Part shown: positions 17,685 through 26,603 of the stretch, piece by piece
Position numbering within the stretch: position 1 is the first letter of the stretch
How the letters are laid out: every line of letters begins with the position of its first letter
Origin: GYS-P2D sp964522505
GTDB taxonomy: Bacteria > Bacteroidota > Bacteroidia > Chitinophagales > Saprospiraceae
Assembly (NCBI GenBank): GCA_964522505.1
Contig: CAZFWJ010000042.1
Span: forward strand, 1 to 33,976
DNA: 33,976 nucleotides
Reading direction: 5' to 3'
Notes under the pieces: generated by a model
What the model was told of the DNA's origin: nothing
Database searches by the model: none
Seen by the model: the letters and a program-made list of their open reading frames with translations, nothing else
Position numbers and translations under genes: made by a program

Positions 17685-17710
17685 AGGAGCTCATTGAGCT
17701 CCTTTTTTTA
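17685..17710 (+). terminator. Intrinsic terminator after fecR
   Basis: AGGAGCTC (17685-17692) and GAGCTCCT (17696-17703) form a perfect 8-bp stem with an ATT loop, followed by seven T. It separates the sigma/anti-sigma unit from the receptor gene. Confidence 0.9.
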
Positions 17711-17754
17711 TTTATGGACTATCGTCACCACTACAAATTCGATTCTATATCGTT

Positions 17755-17762
17755 TATCTTTG
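17755..17762 (+). promoter_or_regulatory. -7 box of the TonB-receptor gene
   Basis: TATCTTTG matches the housekeeping Bacteroidota -7 consensus TAnnTTTG. No TTTG is found at the -33 distance, which could mean an activator or the ECF sigma contributes. Transcription would begin near 17769, which decides the start codon of the next gene in favour of 17788. Confidence 0.5.
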
Positions 17763-17787
17763 GCACACGATGTGTTGTAGAAGGACT

Positions 17788-20457
17788 ATGCAAGAGACGA
17801 AGTATTGGGTAATTGCCGCATTGACTATTCTTATAGTACTCGGAACTTCTGTGCATGGTCATGGTCAACGTGAATTACCCGATGAAGTTAAAGTAGACGC
17901 AAGTTTCGTTAATATACCTATTGATAGTGCGCTCATCTTGCTAAGCGCTCGCAGTGGCGTAAATATCTCTTACAACAGTGCATTGATTCCTACTGATAAG
18001 CTATGTACTATTGAGGCTACAAGCCTAGAACTTGGGAATGTTATAGATGACTTACTTGATGGTACGGTTCTTAAATATAAAATTGTCGCCAACCAACTTG
18101 TAATTATTAAAGATCCCGCACTTATTAAGAAACCAATCTTCACTGTTAGTGGATGGGTATCCCAAGAGGAGTCTGAGGAACGAATCCTTTATGCCAATGT
18201 CTTCACCCATGATCGATCAGTATCTACTCAGACTAATGAGTTTGGATTCTTTAGTATCAGTTTACGTCAAGGAGTCAACATTTTAAATTTTACGAGTTTC
18301 CCTCTGGAGGATAAGATACACACTATAGATATACAGCAAGATACTACGATTGAGATCTTCCTGTCGGAGCATAATGAACTCCAAGAAATCCTTATTACCG
18401 ATGAGATACCTAATAAGTCTAAGCAGGCGGAGCAATTTGATCAAGTACCATTAGAAATGCTTGGTAGCCTAAGTTCTCTTGCAGGAGAACCGGATGTCAT
18501 GCGCTTGGTCCAAGCCAGAGCTGGAGTTAATACTGCCGCAGATGGATTAGGAGGAATCAGTATACGAGGAGGAAATGCAGATCAGAACTTAGTATTAATG
18601 GATGGTATGCCTGTGTATAATACAGGACATGCGTTAGGGCTTTTTTCAATCTTTAATAGCGGCGCTATTAAAGATGTAAAAGTTATTAAGAGTGGATTCC
18701 CTGCACGTTATGGAGGTCGTGTTTCTTCTGTGATTGACGTTACGCTCAAGGAAGGAAACAAACAAGACTTATCTGGAGAGGTAAATGTTAATCCATTATT
18801 GGTGAGTGGTACACTCGAAGGTCCAATAAGTAAAGGGAATAGCAGCTTTATTGTCTCGGGTCGTAGGACGATCGTGGATCCATGGCTTAGACCATTATCG
18901 AGGTATACTTTTGAACTTGATGATCAGGAAGGATTTGTTGATTATAGATTCCATGATCTCAATGCCAAATTGAACTTTTATTTAGGCGAGAAAGACGAAC
19001 TATATATTAGTGCTTATACGGGACGCGATAACTATGACAATGAGGTGCTTGGCTCTATCACAGACGATATTGATCAAACCATCCAAGAGCTTGATTTAGT
19101 GGGATGGAATTGGGGTAACGATATCGTGTCCACGAGATGGACGCATCATTTTAATCGGAAGACGGTTTCTTACCTCAATGTGGGTATTTCCAATTATGAA
19201 TTTGAGAGTTTTAATTTTGATAGAACAATTTTTGAACCATTCACAGATTTAGCTGAGACGGTATATAGCTCGACCTATTATCGTTCAGACATTAACGATT
19301 TTATAGTCAATGGTAACGTCGATTTTTTCGCTTCATCTAAGTACTTTCTTAAAGCCGGATTTAATGTTACATCACATAGTTTAAGCCCTGGCTCTCGTTT
19401 TAATAGCACGCAGGATGATCTACTCGATCAAGATGGTAGACTGACTATAGATGTAGCTCGAGATCTGGTAGATGCAGAGCGTATCGGAGGATTAGAAAAT
19501 AGACTCTTTGTTGAAAATGAACTGACTTTTGACAAGCTGATCATAAATGCTGGGCTACATTATAGTTTTATTTCAACGGATAATAACTCTTATCACAGCC
19601 TCCAACCAAGATTTGCTGCTAAGTTTTTGTTAGGGGAGCGATCACAGCTTAAGTTTTCTTACAGTGCACTTGATCAGTTCTTACATCTTCTTTCATCTTC
19701 TGGATTTGGATTGCCTAATGATATTTGGATACCGAGTACAGACATTATTGACCCTCAACGATCTAATGAGATTTCAATCAGCTTTGCTAAAGAGTTTCCG
19801 CGATTCGGATCTTTCACGATATCTTTATATGATAGGAATTTGACCAATATTAGGACACTTATTGATCGAGGGTTCTTAGCTATCGGAGCTGGTGAGAGAT
19901 GGCAAGAGGAGCTGCCTGTAGGGAGGCAAGACGCATTTGGAGTAGAGTTAGAAGTAGAAAAAAGAGTAGGGCGCTTTAGAGGATTTCTTAGTTATACCTT
20001 ATCCAAGGCTACTAATTCATTTAATTCTATCAATGAAGGTGAGCCATTTGCGGCAAGACTTGATCGTAGACATTCATTTAAAATAAATACGATTTATCAG
20101 ATTAATCAAAATTTGGAGTTTAGTGCCTCTTGGCAATATTCGTCTGGATTATTTGTAACTGCTCCCGTAGAATTAGTACCTGTCGTTGTAAATGGTGTTA
20201 CTGAATTTATCCCAATATTTTCTGCCATTAATAATCAACGATTACCTGACTTCCATAGATTGGATATTGCTTTCAATCTTTACAACGAGTATAGCTGGGG
20301 TCGGCAAAAATTATCTCTCGGAGCTTACAATGCCTATAACAGATTAAACCCATTTCATATCGATGTGGTGCGAAATTCAGCGAATAATGCCTTTGTGCCT
20401 CAGGCAGTTAGCATAGTTCCTGTCTTTCCATTTGTTAGTTTGTCATTAAGCTTTTAA
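17788..20457 (+). CDS. TonB-dependent receptor with STN signalling domain (FecA-like)
   Basis: An outer-membrane transducer/transporter of 889 aa. A signal peptide (YWVIAALTILIVLGTSVHG, about 6-24) precedes the STN domain (38-108), which reaches FecR in the periplasm. A carboxypeptidase-regulatory-like beta domain follows at about 115-185, then the plug (LGGISIRGGNADQNLVLMDGMPVYNTGH, GFPARYGGRVSSVIDV) at about 205-330, then the beta-barrel ending in an aromatic Phe (VSLSLSF). The frame opens at 17770, but the -7 box at 17755 would make that start leaderless, while 17788 has AGAAGG 4 nt upstream. Together with DUF4249 it resembles Bacteroidota uptake pairs whose substrate is unknown; siderophores or small organic ligands are possible. 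Confidence 0.93.
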   Translation: MQETKYWVIAALTILIVLGTSVHGHGQRELPDEVKVDASFVNIPIDSALILLSARSGVNISYNSALIPTDKLCTIEATSLELGNVIDDLLDGTVLKYKIVANQLVIIKDPALIKKPIFTVSGWVSQEESEERILYANVFTHDRSVSTQTNEFGFFSISLRQGVNILNFTSFPLEDKIHTIDIQQDTTIEIFLSEHNELQEILITDEIPNKSKQAEQFDQVPLEMLGSLSSLAGEPDVMRLVQARAGVNTAADGLGGISIRGGNADQNLVLMDGMPVYNTGHALGLFSIFNSGAIKDVKVIKSGFPARYGGRVSSVIDVTLKEGNKQDLSGEVNVNPLLVSGTLEGPISKGNSSFIVSGRRTIVDPWLRPLSRYTFELDDQEGFVDYRFHDLNAKLNFYLGEKDELYISAYTGRDNYDNEVLGSITDDIDQTIQELDLVGWNWGNDIVSTRWTHHFNRKTVSYLNVGISNYEFESFNFDRTIFEPFTDLAETVYSSTYYRSDINDFIVNGNVDFFASSKYFLKAGFNVTSHSLSPGSRFNSTQDDLLDQDGRLTIDVARDLVDAERIGGLENRLFVENELTFDKLIINAGLHYSFISTDNNSYHSLQPRFAAKFLLGERSQLKFSYSALDQFLHLLSSSGFGLPNDIWIPSTDIIDPQRSNEISISFAKEFPRFGSFTISLYDRNLTNIRTLIDRGFLAIGAGERWQEELPVGRQDAFGVELEVEKRVGRFRGFLSYTLSKATNSFNSINEGEPFAARLDRRHSFKINTIYQINQNLEFSASWQYSSGLFVTAPVELVPVVVNGVTEFIPIFSAINNQRLPDFHRLDIAFNLYNEYSWGRQKLSLGAYNAYNRLNPFHIDVVRNSANNAFVPQAVSIVPVFPFVSLSLSF

Positions 20458-20573
20458 CTTAGTGTTCCGAATTATGACAAGCAGCCGTCATTCCTACACG
20501 ACATTTAGCATTTTCACCCGCGTTAAAAAATAATTAGGCTTCGACTAGGTAACTTTTTAAGTTTAAATCGTCT

Positions 20574-20581
20574 TATCTTTG
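20574..20581 (+). promoter_or_regulatory. -7 box of the DUF4249 gene
   Basis: TATCTTTG, the same octamer as in front of the receptor gene and the Lrp gene, 20 nt before the TTG start. It suggests the lipoprotein gene can be transcribed separately from the receptor. Confidence 0.45.
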
Positions 20582-20601
20582 AGAAGCGAAATCTCAACAA
20601 T

Positions 20602-21540
20602 TTGAGCAAACCGATATACATACTATTAATACTACTAACTCTGGTGTCTTGTCGCGAAGATTTTGATCTTGGATCTTCAGGTGACCAACCTGAAAGTTTG
20701 AGTTTTGTTAGCGAGATTTCACCGAATGCTCCTGTTATAGCAGATCTTGCTAAAACGATATCGTTGATTGGAGAACAATCAGACATCGATATATCTAGAA
20801 CAGAAATAAATTTTAAAGGAACAGATCTACCAACGCTTTTTACAAAAGTGATCTTTCGTCCAGAAGAGGGAGACTTTATATTACGTAATACTGATTTCAG
20901 GATTTCTCCGGGTGAGACCTATGAGATTGAAGCATGGTTACCAGGAACAGATATAGACACCATAAGAGCGATTACTCATGTACCTGAGCCGATGGGTTTG
21001 TCCAATGTATCAATTGGTGACATTCGTCAGATTGAGCAAGGCAACGATGAGAGTGATTTCGAATTTGAATTAAGTATGACAATAGACAGACCTACTGTCC
21101 AACCTGCTTATTTTCAAATAGTGCCGTTTAGGTTGAAGTCGACTCAGAGAATTGACCAGTCAGGGCAACCACGAATAACACATACTAACGAAACAGAAGA
21201 ATTAGAAATTGTCTCTGTAAGTAGTGGTGGCAACGCTATATCCAGATTAACTCACAGAAGCGGAATACATGTGGACTATGCTCGGCTGAGCGATGAAGAA
21301 ATTATCATTACGGTAAGAACCAAGAATCCACTTATCAATTCTGAGGAAGTATTGAGAATATTGAACTTAGAGATAAATACGATCTCAGAGGAACTCTTCA
21401 ATTATCACCTCAACCTCAATCAACAGCTGATCAATAATAGTTCAGATTTCTTTAGACCATCAACTAACTTCACCAATGTAGAAAATGGAGTTGGTATACT
21501 TGGGTCATTCTCCACTAAGACTGTTCAAGTCGATTTATAG
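20602..21540 (+). CDS. DUF4249 domain lipoprotein
   Basis: A 312-aa lipoprotein. The N-terminus KPIYILLILLTLVSC is a lipoprotein signal peptide with lipobox LVSC (Cys17), so the protein is anchored in a membrane, probably the outer one facing the receptor. The body (SEISPNAPVI, GETYEIEAWLPGTDIDTIRAITHVPEP) fits the DUF4249 family, which is regularly encoded next to TonB receptors in Bacteroidota and may act as a ligand-binding partner; its function is not established. There is no ATG near the N-terminus. TTG at 20602 gives a complete signal peptide and is the likely start. Confidence 0.78.
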   Translation: MSKPIYILLILLTLVSCREDFDLGSSGDQPESLSFVSEISPNAPVIADLAKTISLIGEQSDIDISRTEINFKGTDLPTLFTKVIFRPEEGDFILRNTDFRISPGETYEIEAWLPGTDIDTIRAITHVPEPMGLSNVSIGDIRQIEQGNDESDFEFELSMTIDRPTVQPAYFQIVPFRLKSTQRIDQSGQPRITHTNETEELEIVSVSSGGNAISRLTHRSGIHVDYARLSDEEIIITVRTKNPLINSEEVLRILNLEINTISEELFNYHLNLNQQLINNSSDFFRPSTNFTNVENGVGILGSFSTKTVQVDL

Positions 21541-21576
21541 AAAATTATATCTTTTCAGGTAGGGGTTTGCGCGAAG

Positions 21577-21599
21577 TATCTATGTCTTATACATAGATA
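21577..21599 (+). promoter_or_regulatory. Palindromic operator candidate before the Crp/Fnr gene
   Basis: A perfect 9-bp inverted repeat TATCTATGT-N5-ACATAGATA ends 9 nt before the ATG of the Crp/Fnr regulator. It is shaped like a Crp-family dimer site (two arms, 5-nt centre), though not the E. coli consensus. Autoregulation is the simplest reading. In RNA it would also form a hairpin over the translation start region. Confidence 0.5.
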
Positions 21600-21608
21600 T
21601 TACAACTT

Positions 21609-22313
21609 ATGACCACAAATTTACACCAACAAAAACGCGATTTAATACACGGAAGGTTAAGTGACATCAGTTACTTAAAGAATGCTACTGTAGACCAACT
21701 GCAGTATATAGCCATGCATACCGAGGCACTTAATTGTTCTCGATTTGAGATCGTATTCCATAAAGGCGACGCAAGCGAACATATTTATCATGTACAATCT
21801 GGTATAGTAAAAGTCAGTGTGCATTCATATGTAGCTAAAGAGGTAATCCGATCAATAGTACATGCTAACATGATCTTTGGCCAGGCGAGCTTAAGTGGAG
21901 AGAAGGAACGAAGTGCAATTGCTCAAGTGCTTAATAAGAACACCGAGATTCTAAAGATCTCAAGTCCTGCACTTAAAAAGATATTTGTACAGAATGGAGC
22001 TGTAGCAACAGACTTCATGGAAATAATCGGAAACAAACTTAGATCAACACAGTCCAGATTAGAATCAATTATAGTTGAGGATGCTCGTACCAGAGTGATC
22101 AATTTCTTGAAAGAGAATGCAATTACTTTTGGTAACAAAGTGGGCTTCAATGAGCTATTACTTAAGCACAGTTTCACTCAGCAGGATATAGCTGACTTTA
22201 CTGGTACATCAAGACAAACTGTTACTACAGTGCTAAATGACCTTAAGCGTAGTAATATCATCAGTCTAAACAGAAAGAGAATCTTGATAAGAGACTTTGC
22301 TCAGTTGAGCTAA
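21609..22313 (+). CDS. Crp/Fnr family transcriptional regulator
   Basis: A 234-aa regulator. The N-terminal cyclic-nucleotide-binding-like beta barrel covers about 20-130 (SRFEIVFHKGDASEHIYHVQSGIVKVS is its typical core), followed by the dimer helix and a winged HTH (SFTQQDIADFTGTSRQTVTTVLNDLKRSNIISLNRKRILI, about 190-230). No Fnr-type Cys cluster is visible, and the cAMP-contact motif is not conserved, so the signal is unknown. It stands alone between the DUF4249 gene and a terminator, with a perfect palindrome directly in front, and may regulate the neighbouring surface genes (inference). Confidence 0.9.
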   Translation: MTTNLHQQKRDLIHGRLSDISYLKNATVDQLQYIAMHTEALNCSRFEIVFHKGDASEHIYHVQSGIVKVSVHSYVAKEVIRSIVHANMIFGQASLSGEKERSAIAQVLNKNTEILKISSPALKKIFVQNGAVATDFMEIIGNKLRSTQSRLESIIVEDARTRVINFLKENAITFGNKVGFNELLLKHSFTQQDIADFTGTSRQTVTTVLNDLKRSNIISLNRKRILIRDFAQLS

Positions 22314-22348
22314 AATACGACAGATATTTAATTACTTAATATATGTTT

Positions 22349-22385
22349 AAGGCCACTCTATTTGCTTAGAGTGGCTTTTGTTTTG
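22349..22385 (+). terminator. Intrinsic terminator after the Crp/Fnr gene
   Basis: GCCACTCT pairs with AGAGTGGC around an 8-nt loop, extended by flanking A-T pairs, followed by a T-rich tail (TTTTGTTTT). It lies between the convergent regulator and dynamin-like genes. Confidence 0.85.
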
Positions 22386-22408
22386 GTCACTTAGAGCAAC
22401 CTTGGTTG

Positions 22409-24142
22409 CTAAGTTAGATTGTTGATCTTTTCTGTAGTGCTTACAATATCGCTGCTAAGTTTGGTCAGTCGAGTATTGTAGTCATTGATGGCATTGCCCT
22501 CTTTCTCTAAATGATTGTCAAACTTGTTGAAATTATCATTTATCCGATCTTTAATACGAGTAACATAAGCCTTTAGGCTATCACTAACTTCAGTTCTAAA
22601 TCTGCTTTTACCTTTCTCTAACTCCTCGGTAAATTCTCGCAATATTTTTCTACGCTTGAATCCTAAAGTTGCTCCGGCAAATAGTAAGCCTGCCGTAGTC
22701 AATACTCCTCCCGTAATGTCAAATACCATCCCGTTAGTTACGGCGGCAAGGATTACACCTACAGCAGTAATACCGCTGGCGGCGGCAAGATTAGGAGCTA
22801 TGGAGTCGGATGTTTTAGCCAGCTCATTATCGTAGAAATTATCGGTGCTCTTCAAAAACTCTGCAAATGATTGCTGTAGATCCTTTAACACGTTAGCACG
22901 ACGCTCGGCAATATCACTGAAGATTTCGTGATCATTCTTGAGTATGGTTTGACTGTTGCGTAGCTTAAGATCAACCATCTTACCCATTTGTTGAATGCTA
23001 TCTGCGATATCCACAACGCCCTCATTAAGTTTATCCTTGAGGACAAAATTCAAATCCCTATCTAAGCCTTCAAGGACGCTATTGATCCATTGCTTAGGAC
23101 TATCATTGGAGCCAAATGTTGACTTGAATGATTTAGTTACCATCGAGAAGAACCCCAAGCCCTCTTTGAGTTCGTCAAGCTTGGGTTGTGTCACATTATC
23201 ATAGGCTGCTATAAGGTTCTCTACCAAGATATCGACTTGCTTAGCAGTTTTTACTTCTTGCTGTGCTAAGGTTTCCTTTATATCATTACGAAACAAGACA
23301 TCAGCATCATACTGTTCTTTTCTGATGTTTACCCCTTCCTTCAATTTATGATGGATATTGGTAATCGTCTCAAGATTATTGAGTTGCTTGAGCACTGGTG
23401 CCTGTCCTGATAATAAGTTGTCTTCGATATAGGCCCGTAACTCCATAAAGCCGCTGTCTTCGTGATCTCCAGAGATCTCTTGCTTGGCAGATACATTAAA
23501 TACTTTTGGCTCTGCAATTCCCTTCTTAATGGCGTGTTCTCTTACCCCTCGATTGTTGATGCTGAGATCATCCAATTCCATCAAGTCTTTTTGCTGTAGA
23601 ACGAAGATTACTTTCTTCCACCACTCCGCATTGATATAGTCGAAAAAACGCCATGATGACTCTCTATATGGGTTCTTAGCCTCGAAAACGAATACTATGA
23701 GGTCTGCTGCCGGTACAAATCGCTCCGTAATTTCTTGATGATGGTCTACAATTGTATTTGTACCTGGCGTATCAACTATAGATATCTCCTTGAGAATGTC
23801 GACAGGCTGATATATTTTTTTGAGATATTGGTTGACGATTACTTCGCTCTCCTCCTCTCCATAAGTAATTTCTTGTATGGTGTCGGTCATCGGAGAGGGA
23901 GCGACTTTACAGATTTCTCTCCCTGTACTGAGTAGCGCATTGATGAAACTACTCTTACCAGCCTTCACCTCACCAACAATGACGAACAGGTAAGGATCCT
24001 TGATATGTAACCTCAGGTCATCTGTTGTCGCTATAAGGTCTTGATGTCCGATGTCATCGGTCAGTGCATGAAGATTATCAGCAATGCGTGACACTTCATC
24101 TTTGATGAGCTCAATGGAGGGTTTCTTTTGTTTCTGGAACAT
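22409..24142 (-). CDS. Dynamin-like GTPase
   Basis: A 577-aa bacterial dynamin-family protein. The GTPase domain has the P-loop GEVKAGKSSF (57-66), a G2-like PMTDTIQEI, G3 DTPG (124-127) and a G4-like QQKDL. A long helical stalk follows. A strongly hydrophobic stretch at about 452-495 (ASGITAVGVILAAVTNGMV, then GGVLTTAGLLFAGATLGF) corresponds to the membrane-inserting paddle of BDLP-type dynamins, and the C-terminus is again coiled-coil. Such proteins reshape or protect membranes; the role here is unknown. It starts 5 nt after the WbqC-like gene, so the two are probably cotranscribed. Some family members come in head-to-tail pairs, but this one is single. Confidence 0.85.
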   Translation of the reverse strand: MFQKQKKPSIELIKDEVSRIADNLHALTDDIGHQDLIATTDDLRLHIKDPYLFVIVGEVKAGKSSFINALLSTGREICKVAPSPMTDTIQEITYGEEESEVIVNQYLKKIYQPVDILKEISIVDTPGTNTIVDHHQEITERFVPAADLIVFVFEAKNPYRESSWRFFDYINAEWWKKVIFVLQQKDLMELDDLSINNRGVREHAIKKGIAEPKVFNVSAKQEISGDHEDSGFMELRAYIEDNLLSGQAPVLKQLNNLETITNIHHKLKEGVNIRKEQYDADVLFRNDIKETLAQQEVKTAKQVDILVENLIAAYDNVTQPKLDELKEGLGFFSMVTKSFKSTFGSNDSPKQWINSVLEGLDRDLNFVLKDKLNEGVVDIADSIQQMGKMVDLKLRNSQTILKNDHEIFSDIAERRANVLKDLQQSFAEFLKSTDNFYDNELAKTSDSIAPNLAAASGITAVGVILAAVTNGMVFDITGGVLTTAGLLFAGATLGFKRRKILREFTEELEKGKSRFRTEVSDSLKAYVTRIKDRINDNFNKFDNHLEKEGNAINDYNTRLTKLSSDIVSTTEKINNLT

Positions 24143-24147
24143 CTATG

Positions 24148-24762
24148 TTATATCTGCTTAAGATAGACTATTGTCTCGGGCCCGCAACTGAATAATATAT
24201 CAATCACACTCAAGCCTCCACAAAATGGATATTGCTCCTGATGAACTTGCGGGTATACAATATGGTCTTGAGACGAAAAATACGCATCACTGGGTACAAA
24301 TTTATTTCTCAGATCAACATCTTCATAATCGATTATGACTTTGTATTCAAAACTTAGTTTGATCGTACTAGTAATTCCTATAGATTCAAGGATCCAAGTA
24401 AGCACGACAGTATTCAAGTCAAGTAGAGATTGGTGTGGTCGTTGGAGGATATCGAGGAATTCAGTGATATAATCATGATAGAAGGGAGCGCTGCCATAGT
24501 TGGTTCGTAGGACTTTGGACAAATGCAGAACCCAGTTTTCTTCGATACTTAGCTTGACATCACTAATCTTGCATTGTTGATTCTTGCCCTTTTGAAGTGG
24601 TAGGGAGAACAGTTCACGCCCCTGTGCAGTCTTGATATACATTCGATTTCTGAATGATCTCTTTTGATAGTTCTCGTGAGCCTCTAAAACTACCGTATTA
24701 TTGTGAGCCATAGCTGCTACCACAGAAACAGGCGGGCAAAACATGGACTCTATCAATATCAT
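24148..24762 (-). CDS. WbqC-like family protein
   Basis: A 204-aa protein of the WbqC family, named after a gene in O-antigen clusters and of uncertain enzymatic role. The diagnostic stretches are the N-terminal SMFCPPVSVVAAMAHNNTVVLEAHENYQKRSFRNR and the following ELFSLPLQKG, then FSKVLRTNYG-like and YPQVHQEQYPFCGGLSVIDILFSCGPE near the end (family: FFGNLSIIDLLFNEGPE). It sits in front of the dynamin-like gene and is divergent from the glycosyltransferase. In Bacteroidota it is frequently encoded near signal peptidase lepB, which is not here. Confidence 0.82.
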   Translation of the reverse strand: MILIESMFCPPVSVVAAMAHNNTVVLEAHENYQKRSFRNRMYIKTAQGRELFSLPLQKGKNQQCKISDVKLSIEENWVLHLSKVLRTNYGSAPFYHDYITEFLDILQRPHQSLLDLNTVVLTWILESIGITSTIKLSFEYKVIIDYEDVDLRNKFVPSDAYFSSQDHIVYPQVHQEQYPFCGGLSVIDILFSCGPETIVYLKQI

Positions 24763-24778
24763 AGCGCAAGTATACTCA

Positions 24779-26005
24779 ATGTCTATAATTGCAAGCGAGA
24801 TTAAATATCATTCTAACATGCTGGAGCCATATCGATGGCTTGATTATCACCAACAGTATGACCTCATACTGATCATACCAGCATGTAATGAACCTGATCT
24901 CCTGACAACAATAGCGTCATTAGAAGATTGTCAGTATGATAAGGATTATGCGGTGATTCTCTTGATCAATGAGTCAGAGCATTGCACAGAAGAGCAGAGT
25001 AGGGTGAACAGACAATCATACGAGCAAGTGATCAATTATCGGCTTATATCAAGCCATCTGCATCTTTATGTCTTCTATATAGTTGGAATAGAATCTAAGA
25101 AGGCTGGGGTAGGGATGGCACGGAGATTAGCAATGGATCAAGCTGTACTTATGTCCATAGATAATGAGACACCTATTATTAATCTTGATGCGGACTGTAT
25201 CGTCAATGAGGACTACCTCTCAGCCATCTCTCAATATGCTAATGATCACCCCAAAGTGGAGCTGATCAACATACACTATGAGCATCCTTACGATCATGAA
25301 TCTATCATTCAGTATGAACTCCATCTCAGATATTTTATCGAGGTACAGCGTTATATCCAATTGCCCTATGCATTTCATACTGTGGGAAGTTCCTTTGCCG
25401 TGCGAGTAGGGGCCTATGTGCAGGTCGGCCGGATGAACTTGCGCAAGGCTGGAGAGGACTTTTACTTTATCCATAAGTTCACTAAGAAAAGAACCTTAGG
25501 TGAGTGTCCATCAGCGATTGTTATTCCCTCCTCACGATCTTCTGATCGGGTACCATTTGGTACAGGGCGAGCTATGATCGAGATGTCTGGACACGACGAG
25601 TATTTATCCTACAATCTTCAGTCATTCATTGTTCTGGAGCCACTCTTGTCAAATGTAATATCTCTATACAATGCTCCACTAGAGAGCTTAGAAGAGAGTC
25701 TGAAGGTGTTGCCACAAGCTGGACGAGACTATTTTAGTTCTGTAAACTTTGTTCAAACCATGCAGAAGTTGAGCAACAATTCTAAATCTACTGACACATT
25801 TGAGAAGGCTTTCTATCAATGGTTTGATGCGTTTAAGCTCATGAAGTTTCTACACTTCATGAGAGATCGAGGTTATGTAGATCAACCTGTCGTAGCTGAA
25901 GCCTCTAAGTTGCTCAATATCTTTGATCAGGAGTACGATAACACAAGTGGCCAATTACTTAATCAATATCGTGAGATGCAGAGGGCTGTAGATTACAATG
26001 CTTAA
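24779..26005 (+). CDS. Family 2 glycosyltransferase
   Basis: A 408-aa GT-A fold glycosyltransferase. DLILIIPACNEPDLLTTIASLEDCQY is the nucleotide-binding start, NLDADCIVNEDYLS holds the DxD metal site, and KAGEDFYFIHKF the ED motif; a helical C-terminal part of about 120 residues follows. No membrane helix is visible. The acceptor and sugar are unknown; with the WbqC-like neighbour a role in surface polysaccharide is possible. Three in-frame starts exist (24743, 24779, 24818). I chose 24779 because 24743 would overlap the divergent WbqC gene; 24818 (MLEPYRWL) is also possible. Its stop overlaps that of miaE by four bases. Confidence 0.85.
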   Translation: MSIIASEIKYHSNMLEPYRWLDYHQQYDLILIIPACNEPDLLTTIASLEDCQYDKDYAVILLINESEHCTEEQSRVNRQSYEQVINYRLISSHLHLYVFYIVGIESKKAGVGMARRLAMDQAVLMSIDNETPIINLDADCIVNEDYLSAISQYANDHPKVELINIHYEHPYDHESIIQYELHLRYFIEVQRYIQLPYAFHTVGSSFAVRVGAYVQVGRMNLRKAGEDFYFIHKFTKKRTLGECPSAIVIPSSRSSDRVPFGTGRAMIEMSGHDEYLSYNLQSFIVLEPLLSNVISLYNAPLESLEESLKVLPQAGRDYFSSVNFVQTMQKLSNNSKSTDTFEKAFYQWFDAFKLMKFLHFMRDRGYVDQPVVAEASKLLNIFDQEYDNTSGQLLNQYREMQRAVDYNA

Positions 26006-26586
26006 TGGAGTGCTGCTTTAATCTCTAGTGATTGGATAGCCTCAGCCTCTCTATCCATCCACCAATCGAGGCGCTCATATACTTTATCTTCTTCAAAGTA
26101 GTGTAGGGCCATCTTGACGAAGATATGTCCATGCTTAGCCTCTGAAGTCCACAAGGCCTTGTAGAATTTCTGTAGTTCAGGGTCATCCTGTGCTTCTGCA
26201 ACCATTCTAAATCGTTCGGCACCACGTGTTTCCAAGGCCGATGCGATCAAGAGCCTATCCATGAATCGTTCATTGCGTCCAGAGTGGCATTGCTTTATCA
26301 ATTGTGAGACATACAGGTCCTCACCTATAGAGTGGCGCAATGAGAGTCCCCGTGCTCTCATCAGCTTGTAGACTTGCTCAAAATGCTCGAGCTCTTCAAT
26401 CCCAGTCTCGATAAGCTCTGGAATAATCTCATTGCGGTCAGGATATTTGGCTACAAAGCTCATTGCCATAGCAGAAGCTTTGCGTTCACAATCAGCATGA
26501 TCTTGTAAGAACGAGTCAAAGTCAGTCATCACAGCATCTAACCACTCCTGAGAGCTGGCTACCTTAAGATCTAAATTGAGTTTCAT
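26002..26586 (-). CDS. miaE: tRNA-(ms2io6A37) hydroxylase MiaE
   Basis: MiaE hydroxylates the isopentenyl group of ms2i6A at position 37 in tRNAs that read UNN codons, using O2 and a diiron centre. The 194-aa helical-bundle protein has the ligands in two halves: HADCERKASAMAM and EELEHFEQVYKLM (ExxH), then ALETRGAERF and SEAKHGHIFVKMA (ExxH). The match extends over the whole length, and FAKYPD-like and RGLSLRHS patches are typical of MiaE. It is a single gene, convergent with the glycosyltransferase through a TTAA stop-codon overlap. tRNA-Ser(UGA), a possible substrate, is encoded 1.7 kb away. Confidence 0.9.
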   Translation of the reverse strand: MKLNLDLKVASSQEWLDAVMTDFDSFLQDHADCERKASAMAMSFVAKYPDRNEIIPELIETGIEELEHFEQVYKLMRARGLSLRHSIGEDLYVSQLIKQCHSGRNERFMDRLLIASALETRGAERFRMVAEAQDDPELQKFYKALWTSEAKHGHIFVKMALHYFEEDKVYERLDWWMDREAEAIQSLEIKAALH

Positions 26587-26603
26587 ATTGATTTGAGAAA
26601 GGT

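Noticed and set aside
20523..20786. 87-aa minus-strand frame over the start of the DUF4249 gene
   Set aside because: Antisense to a real lipoprotein signal peptide and promoter; no supporting features.
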